In this document: positions 1 through 6,557 of the stretch, in pieces
Layout: the number at the start of each line of letters is the position of its first letter
How positions within the stretch are numbered: the first letter of the stretch is position 1
Assembly (NCBI GenBank): GCA_018266095.1
Contig: JAFEBC010000214.1
Coordinates: 1-15,251 of the forward strand
Direction: 5' to 3'
DNA length: 15,251 nucleotides
DNA from: Deltaproteobacteria bacterium
Lineage (GTDB): Bacteria > Myxococcota > Myxococcia > Myxococcales > 40CM-4-68-19
Position numbers and translations under genes: made by a program
Notes under the pieces: model-generated
What the model was told of the DNA's origin: nothing
The model's database searches: none
What the model saw: the letters and a program-made list of their open reading frames with translations, nothing else

Positions 1-1363
1 CCGCCTGCACCTCGGTCAGCGGCAGCGCGCGCTTCCACACGCGCAGGCCGTCGATCATCCCCGCGCCGTAGACGAGCTGCTTGGAGCAGTTGATGCTCGC
101 GCCCACCAGCACCGGCCAGCTCCCGTTGGGCAGGTCGAGCGGACCCGCGAGCGGCGGCGTCGCGCTGGCGGCGGTGTTCTCGTTGACCAGCGCGCCGTCC
201 ACGAAGAGCCGATCCACGAGGCCCTTGTCGTCGTGGGTGAACGCGAGGTGGTGCCACTGCCCGTCGGTCACCGGCTGGGTGCCGCGAACGTAGGGCCGCG
301 TCGAGTTGCGATCGTAGACCGCGAACGGCAGGCCCTGATCGTCGATCTGCAGCGTGAGGAAGTACGGCCCGCACTCGTAGTAGTCGACCACGCTGAAGGC
401 CGCCTGCGTCGAGACCCACGCGGAGATGCTCAGGCCCACGTTCGGCTCGTAGAAGAGGCTCTGGTCCGTGAAGGCGAGGTAGTCGCCCTGGCCGAACTGC
501 ATCACGCTGCGGCCGTTGGTGAGCGGCTGCCAGGTGAAGCTCGAGATCGCGAGCGGGCCGAACTGGTTGTACTGGTCGAGCACGAGCCCGGCGCGGAACG
601 CCGGGTACACGTCTTGGGCGCTGATGGCGCCACCCGCCGTGAGGGCGCCGCCGATGCTGGCGTCGTCGTAGACCGTGAGGCGCTGCGCGCCGACGTCGGG
701 CGCGGCGATGGTGTGGGCCGTGACGTCGCCGGAGAAGTTCACCGTCTCGGCGTTGAGCGCGGGCACGCCCGTGAGCTGCGAGCCGTCGCCGTGCAGCGCG
801 CCGCCGAAGGTCACATCGCCGCTGATGTTGATGCTCGCGCCCTGCGCGGATTGTGGAGATGCCTGGATGTAGCTCGAGCTGCCGGGCAGCGGCGCGCGCG
901 CGTCGGACAGGCGCGCGTCGTCTCCGCGGACGGCCGTCGATGAGCTGCTGCCGAAGGCGATCGAGAGCATGCCTGCGCCGTCGATCGAGAGGGGCGCCTG
1001 TGTGCTGGCGACGCCGGGATCTCCCTTGTCGCCCTTCAGGCCGGTGTCGCCCTTGTCCCCTTTGTCGCCCTTGAGCCCCGTGTCGCCCTTGTCGCCCTTG
1101 AGGCCCATGGTGCCTGTGTCGCCCTTGTCACCCTTGTCGCCCTTGTCGCCCTTGTCTCCGGTGAGGCCGATCGGTCCGGTCGCGCCCGCCGCTCCGGGGT
1201 CGCCCTTGTCGCCTTTGTCACCCTTGGCGCCAGCGGCACCTGGCGCGCCGGTGTCGCCCTTGGGTCCAGCCGCGCCCGTGTCGCCCTTCGGACCTTGCGG
1301 TCCCTCGCCACCTGAGCAAGCCACCGCCGCCGCGCACATCATGAAGGCCCAGAGCTGTCGCAT
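1..1363 (-). CDS. Collagen-like lipoprotein with LamG/concanavalin-A-like domain (C-terminus beyond window)
   Basis: Open from ATG at 1363 to the window edge (454 codons seen, no stop). The N-terminus has a short hydrophobic signal ending in AVAC (Cys16), so a lipoprotein on the outer surface or in the periplasm is likely. Residues 21-119 are about 33 uninterrupted Gly-X-Y triplets dominated by GDK, GDT and GLK, a bacterial collagen-like stalk. A linker follows with DDARLSDAR (about 149-157) and GDGSQLTGV (about 190-198), motifs common in phage tail-fibre and collagen-like surface proteins. From about residue 280 the sequence reads as a LamG_3/ConA-like fold, with GLSISAWVST and a GQWHHLAFTHDD strand typical of that family, which often binds glycans. 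The inferred role is a surface adhesin or stalked lectin; the ligand is unknown. The gene is divergent from the isomerase gene, with 120 bp between starts. Confidence 0.85.
   Translation of the reverse strand, partial: MRQLWAFMMCAAAVACSGGEGPQGPKGDTGAAGPKGDTGAPGAAGAKGDKGDKGDPGAAGATGPIGLTGDKGDKGDKGDKGDTGTMGLKGDKGDTGLKGDKGDKGDTGLKGDKGDPGVASTQAPLSIDGAGMLSIAFGSSSSTAVRGDDARLSDARAPLPGSSSYIQASPQSAQGASINISGDVTFGGALHGDGSQLTGVPALNAETVNFSGDVTAHTIAAPDVGAQRLTVYDDASIGGALTAGGAISAQDVYPAFRAGLVLDQYNQFGPLAISSFTWQPLTNGRSVMQFGQGDYLAFTDQSLFYEPNVGLSISAWVSTQAAFSVVDYYECGPYFLTLQIDDQGLPFAVYDRNSTRPYVRGTQPVTDGQWHHLAFTHDDKGLVDRLFVDGALVNENTAASATPPLAGPLDLPNGSWPVLVGASINCSKQLVYGAGMIDGLRVWKRALPLTEVQA
1007..1303 (-). repeat. In-frame collagen-coding repeat array (about 33 Gly-X-Y codon triplets)
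   Basis: A 9-bp unit encoding Gly-Asp-Lys or a close variant (GGC GAC AAG on the minus strand) recurs with drift. The DNA is locally repetitive enough for slippage to change stalk length in 9-bp steps without breaking the frame. It explains the apparent direct repeats here, which are not CRISPR. Confidence 0.85.
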
Positions 1364-1483
1364 CGATCCACTCCCGGAAAGTTGACCGCATGGTTTGACG
1401 ACCACATCAGCCTACACGAGCCCTGCACCCGCCGTGGTGCACCGCACTTGAGGGCCGCCGCCGCACACAGCACACTCGCGCGC

Positions 1484-2080
1484 ATGGCCGACACGCTCGA
1501 GTTCTGGTTCGACTTCGCCAGCACGTACTCGTATCCGGCGGCCGAGCGCGTCGAGGAGGTCGCCGCTCGTCACGGGCTCGTGGTCGAGTGGCGGCCCTTC
1601 CTGCTCGGGCCCATCTTCCAGAAGCAGCTCGGCATCACCACCTCGCCGTTCAACCTGAACCCCGTGCGAGGCCACTACATGTGGCGCGACGTGGAGCGGC
1701 TCTGCGCGGCCCAGGCCCTCCCGTTCAAGAAGCCGAGCGTGTTCCCGCGCAACTCCGTGTTGCCCGCGCGCGTCGCGCTCACGCTCCCGCAAGGGCTACT
1801 GCCACTTTTTGTCAGGAGCGTGTTTCGCGCCAACTTCGTCGACGATCTCGACATCTCCGACGCGCAGGTGCTGCGCCCGCTCTTGAGCGCGCTGGGCCTG
1901 GACGCCGTGAGCTACCTGACCCGCGCGGCCTCCGCCGAGGAGAAGCCGAAGCTGCGCGCGCAGACGGAGCGCGCCGATGCGTTGGGGCTGTTCGGCGCGC
2001 CGTCGTTCATCCGCGGCGGCGAGCTGTTCTTCGGCGGCGATCGCCTGGAGCAGGCCGCCGCCTGGAAACCAGCGGTCTAG
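1484..2080 (+). CDS. 2-hydroxychromene-2-carboxylate isomerase-like protein (DsbA-like thioredoxin fold, kappa-GST type)
   Basis: 198 aa from ATG 1484, the usual length (about 200 aa) of the HCCA isomerase family. That family uses glutathione as cofactor to isomerise 2-hydroxychromene-2-carboxylate in naphthalene degradation (NahD), and many members have other or unknown substrates. The first strand FWFDFASTYSY carries Ser13 where the family has its glutathione-activating Ser; there is no CxxC. NSVLPAR (90-96) and GLFGAPSF (168-175) with the cis-Pro at 173 match the family. An in-frame upstream extension to 1382 is low-complexity, and family homology begins at MADTLEF, so I use 1484, although no clear ribosome-binding site is visible. 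No aromatic-degradation gene is nearby, so the substrate cannot be inferred. The stop shares a CTAG palindrome with the facing gene's stop. Confidence 0.88.
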   Translation: MADTLEFWFDFASTYSYPAAERVEEVAARHGLVVEWRPFLLGPIFQKQLGITTSPFNLNPVRGHYMWRDVERLCAAQALPFKKPSVFPRNSVLPARVALTLPQGLLPLFVRSVFRANFVDDLDISDAQVLRPLLSALGLDAVSYLTRAASAEEKPKLRAQTERADALGLFGAPSFIRGGELFFGGDRLEQAAAWKPAV

Positions 2081-2922
2081 AACGACTGCGTCGAGAAGCG
2101 GAAGAACAGCACGTGCGCCTTGCCCGAGAGCGGCTGCAGCACGAGCGCGCCGTCGTTGCCGTTGTAGTAGTGGATGTCGTGCGCGCCGTTGTGCGACGAG
2201 TACGCGGTGCCGAAGACGGAGATGTGGTTGACCGTCGCCAGCTCGGCCTCGAGCTTCTGCGCCAGCGTGGCCGGCACCTCGCTCGTGAACTGCGACGCGG
2301 TCACGCCCAGCGCCTTGTACGAGAAGGAATCGTTGTGCCAGCCCTCGGACCACGAGCCATCGGGCATCGCGAGGTCGGCCTCGTAGAGCTCCGCGTCGCC
2401 GGGCGCGTTGCCGACATCGACCGCGACGTCGTACGTGCTGCCGTTCGCGCGCACCTGCACGTGGATGTGCGTCGAGTCGCCGTTGCACGACTTCGAGCCG
2501 CCGAGCGGGACGACGTAGCTCACGTAGCCGTCGAGCCGGCCGTGCGAGGTGTTGATGGCCGTGCCGGTCATCTGCGAGAGCGGGGTGCACGCCGAGGTGC
2601 GCGTGGGCGTGCCGTCATCGCTGCCGCCGCCTCCGCCACCACCGTTGCCGCCGCCGCCGCTCGCGGTGGTGCACTTGCCGCTGGTGCAGACGTAGCCCGC
2701 GTTGCACTGGTTGTCCGACGTGCACGCGACGCACTTCTTGTTCACGCACACGAGGCCGCCCGTGCAGTTCGCGGTGGTCGTGCACGATCTCGTCTTCGCG
2801 CCGTCGAGGTCGTCGCTCTCGGTGTCTTCGACGCCGCCGCCGCAGGCGTGCAACAGGAGCGCGGTGCAGAGCGCGAACATCCAGGAGGCCGCCGAGGCGC
2901 GAGGGGTCATGGGCGAATACAT
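2077..2922 (-). CDS. Cys-rich repeat lipoprotein of unknown function
   Basis: 281 aa with a signal peptide ending in the lipobox LHAC (Cys27). Next comes a two-unit Cys-rich segment (residues 47-84) with pattern C-x5-C-x5-C-x4-C, repeated as C-x5-C-x5-C-x4-C, of the type common in myxobacterial secreted proteins, joined by one further Cys at 67. A flexible Gly/Ser linker (about 89-103) leads to a C-terminal domain (about 110-281) with THIHVQVRANG, a His/Gly-rich HNGAHDIHYYNGNDGA stretch and a final FFRFSTQSF. I do not recognise this domain; it resembles other uncharacterised myxobacterial lipoproteins. Two in-frame ATGs (2922, 2910) are possible and neither has a strong Shine-Dalgarno. Likely periplasmic or surface-exposed; the clustered His residues could bind metal (inference). 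Confidence 0.8.
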   Translation of the reverse strand: MYSPMTPRASAASWMFALCTALLLHACGGGVEDTESDDLDGAKTRSCTTTANCTGGLVCVNKKCVACTSDNQCNAGYVCTSGKCTTASGGGGNGGGGGGGSDDGTPTRTSACTPLSQMTGTAINTSHGRLDGYVSYVVPLGGSKSCNGDSTHIHVQVRANGSTYDVAVDVGNAPGDAELYEADLAMPDGSWSEGWHNDSFSYKALGVTASQFTSEVPATLAQKLEAELATVNHISVFGTAYSSHNGAHDIHYYNGNDGALVLQPLSGKAHVLFFRFSTQSF

Positions 2923-3052
2923 CTAGTCGTGACGGTCGTGTACGACCCATCCGGTGCGTGGATGACGGACGTGGGTCACGGGGGACATGTAGGAGCGCGT
3001 AGAGTTGCGGGAGCGTGGCGGCGCGTTGGGACGATCAGTTCCAGTGCGCGTC

Positions 3053-3068
3053 ACCAGGGCCTCCTGGT
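3053..3068. promoter_or_regulatory. Perfect 6-bp inverted repeat upstream of the YcxB-like gene
   Basis: ACCAGG-GCCT-CCTGGT lies in the 178-bp divergent gap, 33 bp before the TTG start at 3101. It could be an operator or a leader hairpin; a chance palindrome is also possible. Confidence 0.25.
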
Positions 3069-3100
3069 AAGCTGGCCACCTCGCGCGTTGGGGGGACTGC

Positions 3101-3637
3101 TTGGCGATTCAAGGAACGCTCAGTGAAGACGACTACGTCCGTTGCTCCTGGCTGATGTTGCGCCCCGGGGCGAGGCAACTCCCAGCCTTGTTCTTCGGCC
3201 TGCTCCTCGCGCTGTGGTTCCTGGTCCCCGGTTCGCCCGGGCGGCCGTATCCCGCTCAGGGCACGCTTGGCCCCGAAGCCGGCGAGGTGCCGTTCGTCGT
3301 GGCGGCCATGCCGTTCGTGCTCCTGCCTGGAGTGGTGGCGGTGTGGGTCTTCGGCATCATCCCCTTCCTGGCGAGGCGCAGGTACCGCTCGTTCAAGGCC
3401 ATTCAGGAGGCAACGAGCGTGACGGTCCAACAGGACGGCCTGTTCTTCGAGCGCGACAGCGGCCGGGCGCTGATGAAATGGACCGAGGTCCACCACTGGC
3501 GCGCGAACAAGCAGATGATCCTCGTCTATCCCGGCATCGGAATCGCGTACCCGCTCCCGCGCAGGTTCTTCTCCGCGCCCGAGTCCTTCGAGGACTTCAA
3601 GGCGCTGGTCGAGGCGAGGTGCGGAAAGCAGCGCTGA
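3101..3637 (+). CDS. YcxB-family two-helix membrane protein
   Basis: 178 aa. The start is TTG at 3101, chosen because GGGGGA sits 5 bases upstream and there is no in-frame ATG nearby that keeps the N-terminus. Two hydrophobic helices (about 28-44 and 63-90) are followed by a basic RRRYR stop-transfer and a C-terminal soluble domain of about 75 residues. The pattern there (SVTVQQDGLFFE, KWTEVHHW, then AYPLPRRFF and a final amphipathic helix FEDFKALVEA) matches the YcxB-like C-terminal domain. Members are inner-membrane proteins with a cytoplasmic C-terminal domain and no assigned biochemical function. It stands alone: divergent neighbour upstream, 318-bp gap downstream. Confidence 0.75.
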   Translation: MAIQGTLSEDDYVRCSWLMLRPGARQLPALFFGLLLALWFLVPGSPGRPYPAQGTLGPEAGEVPFVVAAMPFVLLPGVVAVWVFGIIPFLARRRYRSFKAIQEATSVTVQQDGLFFERDSGRALMKWTEVHHWRANKQMILVYPGIGIAYPLPRRFFSAPESFEDFKALVEARCGKQR

Positions 3638-3955
3638 GGCTCCACACCTCACTTGCAATTCCCCGCCACTTGCGCTATCGTATCCTCACTCATTCCTTTT
3701 GCAACTCGCTTCTGCCCGATCGGGTGACCCATGGTGTGCCTCTTCTAGTCCCTCCGCTTCGTCGAGCCCGCGCAGCCCTCTGCGCCTGACGTAGCGTCGT
3801 CAAATTCATCCGCAGTTTCATTGGGTTCCGCGTGTCATGCGGTCCGTGGAGTCGCGCGCATCGAGGCCTTCATCGGCCGACTTGCGTCCGCGCTTTCGCG
3901 ATCCGCACCGCGATCGGCCCGGGCAGTCCTTTGCAAAAGAATTGGTAGACAACTC
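3638..3955. other. 318-bp intergenic leader before the RtcB2 operon
   Basis: No convincing ORF on either strand. The stretch is visibly more AT-rich than its surroundings, as expected of a promoter region. It holds three copies of the palindrome TTGCAA (3653-3658, 3699-3704, 3931-3936); two of them extend to a 9-bp inverted pair, CTTTTGCAA at 3696-3704 and TTGCAAAAG at 3931-3939. A sigma-54-like element is annotated separately. A loose sigma-70-type pair, TTGCAA at 3653 and TATCGT at 3676 with a 17-bp spacer, is also present. Confidence 0.5.
3920..3935 (+). promoter_or_regulatory. Candidate sigma-54 (-24/-12) promoter of the RtcB2 operon
   Basis: The sequence CGGGCAGTCCTTTGCA has the invariant GG (3921-3922), N10, GC (3933-3934) spacing and a TTGCA -12 box; the -24 box is a weaker match to TGGCACG. 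The predicted transcription start would be about 3946, only about 10 nt before ATG 3956. That spacing is tight and weakens the case unless translation starts downstream. E. coli rtcBA is driven by sigma-54 with RtcR, so such a promoter is plausible here; no RtcR gene lies in the window. Confidence 0.35.
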
Positions 3956-5122
3956 ATGGACACGAACATCGGCTCGTCCGGGCTCCGGCCCGATCGCGAG
4001 CTCCACAACACCTGCCAGGTGCGCGTCATCGCCCGCGCAGGGAGCTGGATCGAGGGCGAGGCGCTGCAGCAGCTCGATCGCGTGGCCGAGCGCTACGGGA
4101 TGCGGCTGGCGGTCGGCTTGCCGGATCTGCACCCGGGCCGCGGGCACCCGATCGGCGCGGCGTTCCTCACGGAGCGCGCGGTGTATCCGGCGCTGGTCGA
4201 CAATGACATCGGCTGCGGCATGGCGCTGTGGCAGACGCAGCTCCCGGCGCACTTCCGCGACTTCGATCGCTGGGAGAAGCGGCTGTCGGCGCTCGATCGG
4301 CCGCTCGACGAGAGCGCGCTGTCGGACGTGGCGCCGGCGCTGCTCGAGGCGGGGCACGTGCATTCGCTCGGCACCATCGGCGGCGGGAACCACTTCGCGG
4401 AGCTGCAGCGCGTGAGCGAGGTCCACGATCAGGCGGCCTTCGACGCGCTCGGGCTCTCGAAGAAGGGGCTGCTCCTGCTCGTGCACTCGGGCTCGCGCGG
4501 GCTGGGCGAGGCCGTCCTGCGCGCGCACGTCCGCGAGCACGGGGACAAGCCGCTGATGTCGGACACGTGGGAGCTGCGCAACTACCTCGGCAAGCACGAC
4601 GTGGCGGTCGAGTGGGCGCGCGCGAATCGGCGGCTCATCGCGCAGCGCTTCATGCTGGCCGTGCGCACGAAGGGCGAGCCGGTGCTGGACCTCGTGCACA
4701 ACTCGGTCATCGTGCAGGACCCGGCGCGGCACCGCTTCCTGCATCGCAAGGGCGCGGCGCCGGCCGACGGAGGCGCGGTGGTGATCCCGGGTTCGCGCGG
4801 GGCGGAGAGCCACCTCGTGATGCCCACGGCGCGCGCGGCGCAGACGGACGCGTCGGCGTTCTCGCTGGCCCACGGCGCGGGGCGGCGCTGGAAGCGCTCG
4901 GAGTGCAAGGACCGCCTGCGCGAGCACTGGTCGGCGGACGAGCTCACGCGCACCGCGCTCGGGAGCCGCGTGGTGTGCGGCGATCGCGAGCTGCTCTTCG
5001 AGGAGGCGCCGCAGGCCTACAAGGACGTCGACGGCGTGGTCGGCGATCTGGTCGCGCACGGTCTGGTGACGCAGATCGCGACGCTGCAGCCGGTGCTCAC
5101 GTTCAAGACGTCGAAGGGATAG
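3956..5122 (+). CDS. rtcB2: RtcB2-type RNA ligase (release-factor-H-coupled RtcB family)
   Basis: 388 aa, the length of the shorter RtcB2 branch. RtcB enzymes are Mn/GTP-dependent ligases joining an RNA 2',3'-cyclic phosphate or 3'-phosphate to a 5'-OH through a guanylated His. All key residues are visible: metal ligands Cys87 (NDIGCGM), His146 (GGGNHF), His177 (VHSGSRG), His248 (LVHNSV), and the nucleophile His306 in LAHGAGR. DLHPGRG (57-63), PIGAAF and YPAL are the hallmarks of the RtcB2 clade usually paired with PrfH, which rescues ribosomes cut at the 16S decoding centre. No PrfH is here; instead two other genes follow within 9 and 12 bp. ATG 3956 has no clear ribosome-binding site. Conserved homology begins around residue 22, and a GTG at 4019 is an alternative start. 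Confidence 0.9.
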   Translation: MDTNIGSSGLRPDRELHNTCQVRVIARAGSWIEGEALQQLDRVAERYGMRLAVGLPDLHPGRGHPIGAAFLTERAVYPALVDNDIGCGMALWQTQLPAHFRDFDRWEKRLSALDRPLDESALSDVAPALLEAGHVHSLGTIGGGNHFAELQRVSEVHDQAAFDALGLSKKGLLLLVHSGSRGLGEAVLRAHVREHGDKPLMSDTWELRNYLGKHDVAVEWARANRRLIAQRFMLAVRTKGEPVLDLVHNSVIVQDPARHRFLHRKGAAPADGGAVVIPGSRGAESHLVMPTARAAQTDASAFSLAHGAGRRWKRSECKDRLREHWSADELTRTALGSRVVCGDRELLFEEAPQAYKDVDGVVGDLVAHGLVTQIATLQPVLTFKTSKG

Positions 5123-5131
5123 GGGCGGCAC

Positions 5132-5818
5132 ATGCGCAGCGACATGTTCAAGGTGATCGTCGAGCGGCCGCGGCGGGGCGCGGGCTGGGAGCGACCGGGA
5201 CGGCATTTGCCGTGGGAACTCGCGCCGCGGCAGGAGCCCATCTTGCCGCGCCGCCGCGGGCGCAAGGATCTCAATGAGAACCTCAAGCCGCTCGAGCGCT
5301 TCCTTCGGTCGCGCGTGGGCAGTCGGTGGGACGACGTGTACGCGGAGATCAGTGAGCACTTGAACGTGCGCAACGCCGTGCAACAGCACGTGCGGGATCA
5401 CCTGGAGCGCATGGTGGAGAAGATCGTCGTCGAGCGCGGCGGTGTCCTCTGGAGTCACAGCCGCCTGTGGCCGATGCCGGTGTTCGACGGTGATCTGTAT
5501 GTCGATCCGCGCACGGGTGTCCTCAGGCTCCAGAAGCCCGAGCGTGTGGTGGCGCGTCATCCCGAGCCGCGAGAGCTGTTCGAGATCGACGCGCGCACGC
5601 AGTGGCGGGTCATCGACGGCCTCTGGTTCGAGATCGGCTTTGCGCCGTTTCCTCCGCGGGGCGAGCACTACGACGTCCTCGAGCGCAGGGCGCTGAAGTG
5701 GGACATCGCGGCGCATCGGATCCGCGGTGAGCGCGTGCTGGCGGTGCGCAAGCGTCAGCTCGGTAAGCGCGAGCTGCGCGAGGTGGCGCGGTTGCTCGCC
5801 GCTGCGCAGAGGCACTAG
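5132..5818 (+). CDS. Conserved basic protein of unknown function in the RtcB2 operon
   Basis: 228 aa, starting at ATG 5132, 9 bp after the ligase stop with GGGG upstream; ATG 5144 is an alternative. The N-terminus FKVIVERPRRG is followed by a Pro/Arg-rich stretch (20-44), then a helical block KDLNENLKPLERFL (45-58), VGSRWDDVYAEISEHL (62-77) and VQQHVRDHLERMVEK (83-97). A mostly beta region follows with LYVDPRTGVLRL (122-133), and a basic C-terminus VRKRQLGKRELREVA. I recall proteins opening with this VIVERPR signature as hypothetical proteins in planctomycetes and similar bacteria, but I know of no assigned domain. The strong positive charge and the operon position suggest an RNA- or ribosome-binding partner of the ligase (inference). 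No signal peptide or membrane segment. Confidence 0.8.
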   Translation: MRSDMFKVIVERPRRGAGWERPGRHLPWELAPRQEPILPRRRGRKDLNENLKPLERFLRSRVGSRWDDVYAEISEHLNVRNAVQQHVRDHLERMVEKIVVERGGVLWSHSRLWPMPVFDGDLYVDPRTGVLRLQKPERVVARHPEPRELFEIDARTQWRVIDGLWFEIGFAPFPPRGEHYDVLERRALKWDIAAHRIRGERVLAVRKRQLGKRELREVARLLAAAQRH

Positions 5819-5830
5819 GTTCAGCGACAG

Positions 5831-6541
5831 ATGAGCACGAAGCGCACCATCGTCATCGGAGACATCCACGGCTGCTACGACGAGACCGTCGAGCTCCTCA
5901 CTCAGCTCGCCGTCACCTCGAGCGACCGCGTCATCTTCGCGGGCGACCTGGTCGATCGCGGGCCCCAGCCGCGCGAGTGCGTCGAGCTGGCGATGAAGCA
6001 CGAGTGCGTGCTCGGCAACCACGAAGAGAAGCATCTGCAGATCCGCGACAGCCTGCTGTGGAAGCTGTCGCCGTCGCATTCGTTCACTCGCAACGCGCTC
6101 GGACCGGAGCACTACGCGTACTTCGCGCAGCTGCCGCTCTTCATCCGGCTGCCCGAGTTCGAGGCGGCCGTCGTGCACGCGGGCGCGTTTCCCGGCGTGC
6201 CCCTCGAGCAGCAGACCCCGCGTCACCTGATGCACATCCAGAACATCAAGCCGCCCGCGACGAAGACGTATTGGCCCTCGAAGGCGCCGGCCGATCACCG
6301 CTTCTGGGCTCACTTCTGGACGGGCCCGGAGCGGCTCATCTTCGGCCACTCGGTGCTCGATCGCCCGCTCGTGACCCGGTGGGCCGTGGGCATCGACACC
6401 GGCGCCGTGTTCGGACACGGGCTCACCGCGCTCGTGCTCCCCGACTGGAAGCTGGTCACGATCCCGACCAGGGCGCACAACGACGGCCGCTCTCGCGTCG
6501 CGCAGATCGAGATCATGGACGGCGTCAAGGCTTGGAGCTGA
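5831..6541 (+). CDS. Calcineurin-type metallophosphoesterase (PrpE/ApaH/PP2A-like)
   Basis: 236 aa with all dinuclear-metal motifs: GDIHG (Asp11, His13), GDLVDRG (38-44, Asp39), GNHE (62-65), VVHAG (His116) and FGHS (His173). The GDLVDRG/GNHE form is typical of PPP-like phosphatases: protein phosphatases, diadenosine tetraphosphatases, and the phosphatase/cyclic-phosphodiesterase module of the bacterial RNA-repair enzyme Pnkp. Starting 12 bp after the previous stop, it is probably the third gene of the RtcB2 operon. Processing RNA ends (2',3'-cyclic or 3'-phosphate) is therefore an attractive but unproven role. Dinucleoside polyphosphate or phosphoprotein hydrolysis is the main alternative. 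It is cytoplasmic and ends 16 bp from a convergent gene. Confidence 0.88.
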   Translation: MSTKRTIVIGDIHGCYDETVELLTQLAVTSSDRVIFAGDLVDRGPQPRECVELAMKHECVLGNHEEKHLQIRDSLLWKLSPSHSFTRNALGPEHYAYFAQLPLFIRLPEFEAAVVHAGAFPGVPLEQQTPRHLMHIQNIKPPATKTYWPSKAPADHRFWAHFWTGPERLIFGHSVLDRPLVTRWAVGIDTGAVFGHGLTALVLPDWKLVTIPTRAHNDGRSRVAQIEIMDGVKAWS

Positions 6542-6557
6542 GCAGCATCCGACTCCG

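Noticed and set aside
1007..1303. CRISPR-like array of short direct repeats
   Set aside because: Units are about 9 bp with no constant spacers and translate on the minus strand as an unbroken collagen Gly-X-Y tract.
1382..1483. N-terminal extension of the isomerase
   Set aside because: The 34 extra residues are His/Arg/Ala-rich, and family homology begins at the Met encoded at 1484.
1588..3126. 512-codon plus-strand open frame
   Set aside because: Shadow of the isomerase gene and antisense to the Cys-rich lipoprotein; Arg/Ala/Val low complexity.
3900..4030. A genuine tRNA gene at the RtcB2 start
   Set aside because: Only the D-arm-like string matches. I found no GTTCRANNC T-loop, no acceptor stem and no pairing for the D-stem, so it is reported only as a low-certainty finding.
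5132..5818. Middle gene of the RtcB2 operon being PrfH
   Set aside because: No GGQ motif, which every class-I release factor homologue including PrfH needs, and no similarity in layout.
3818..6478. 886-codon open frame on the minus strand
   Set aside because: It lies antisense to the RtcB2 ligase, the VIVERPR protein and the phosphoesterase, all of which have clear motifs. Its Arg/His/Leu-rich composition is typical of a high-GC shadow frame.
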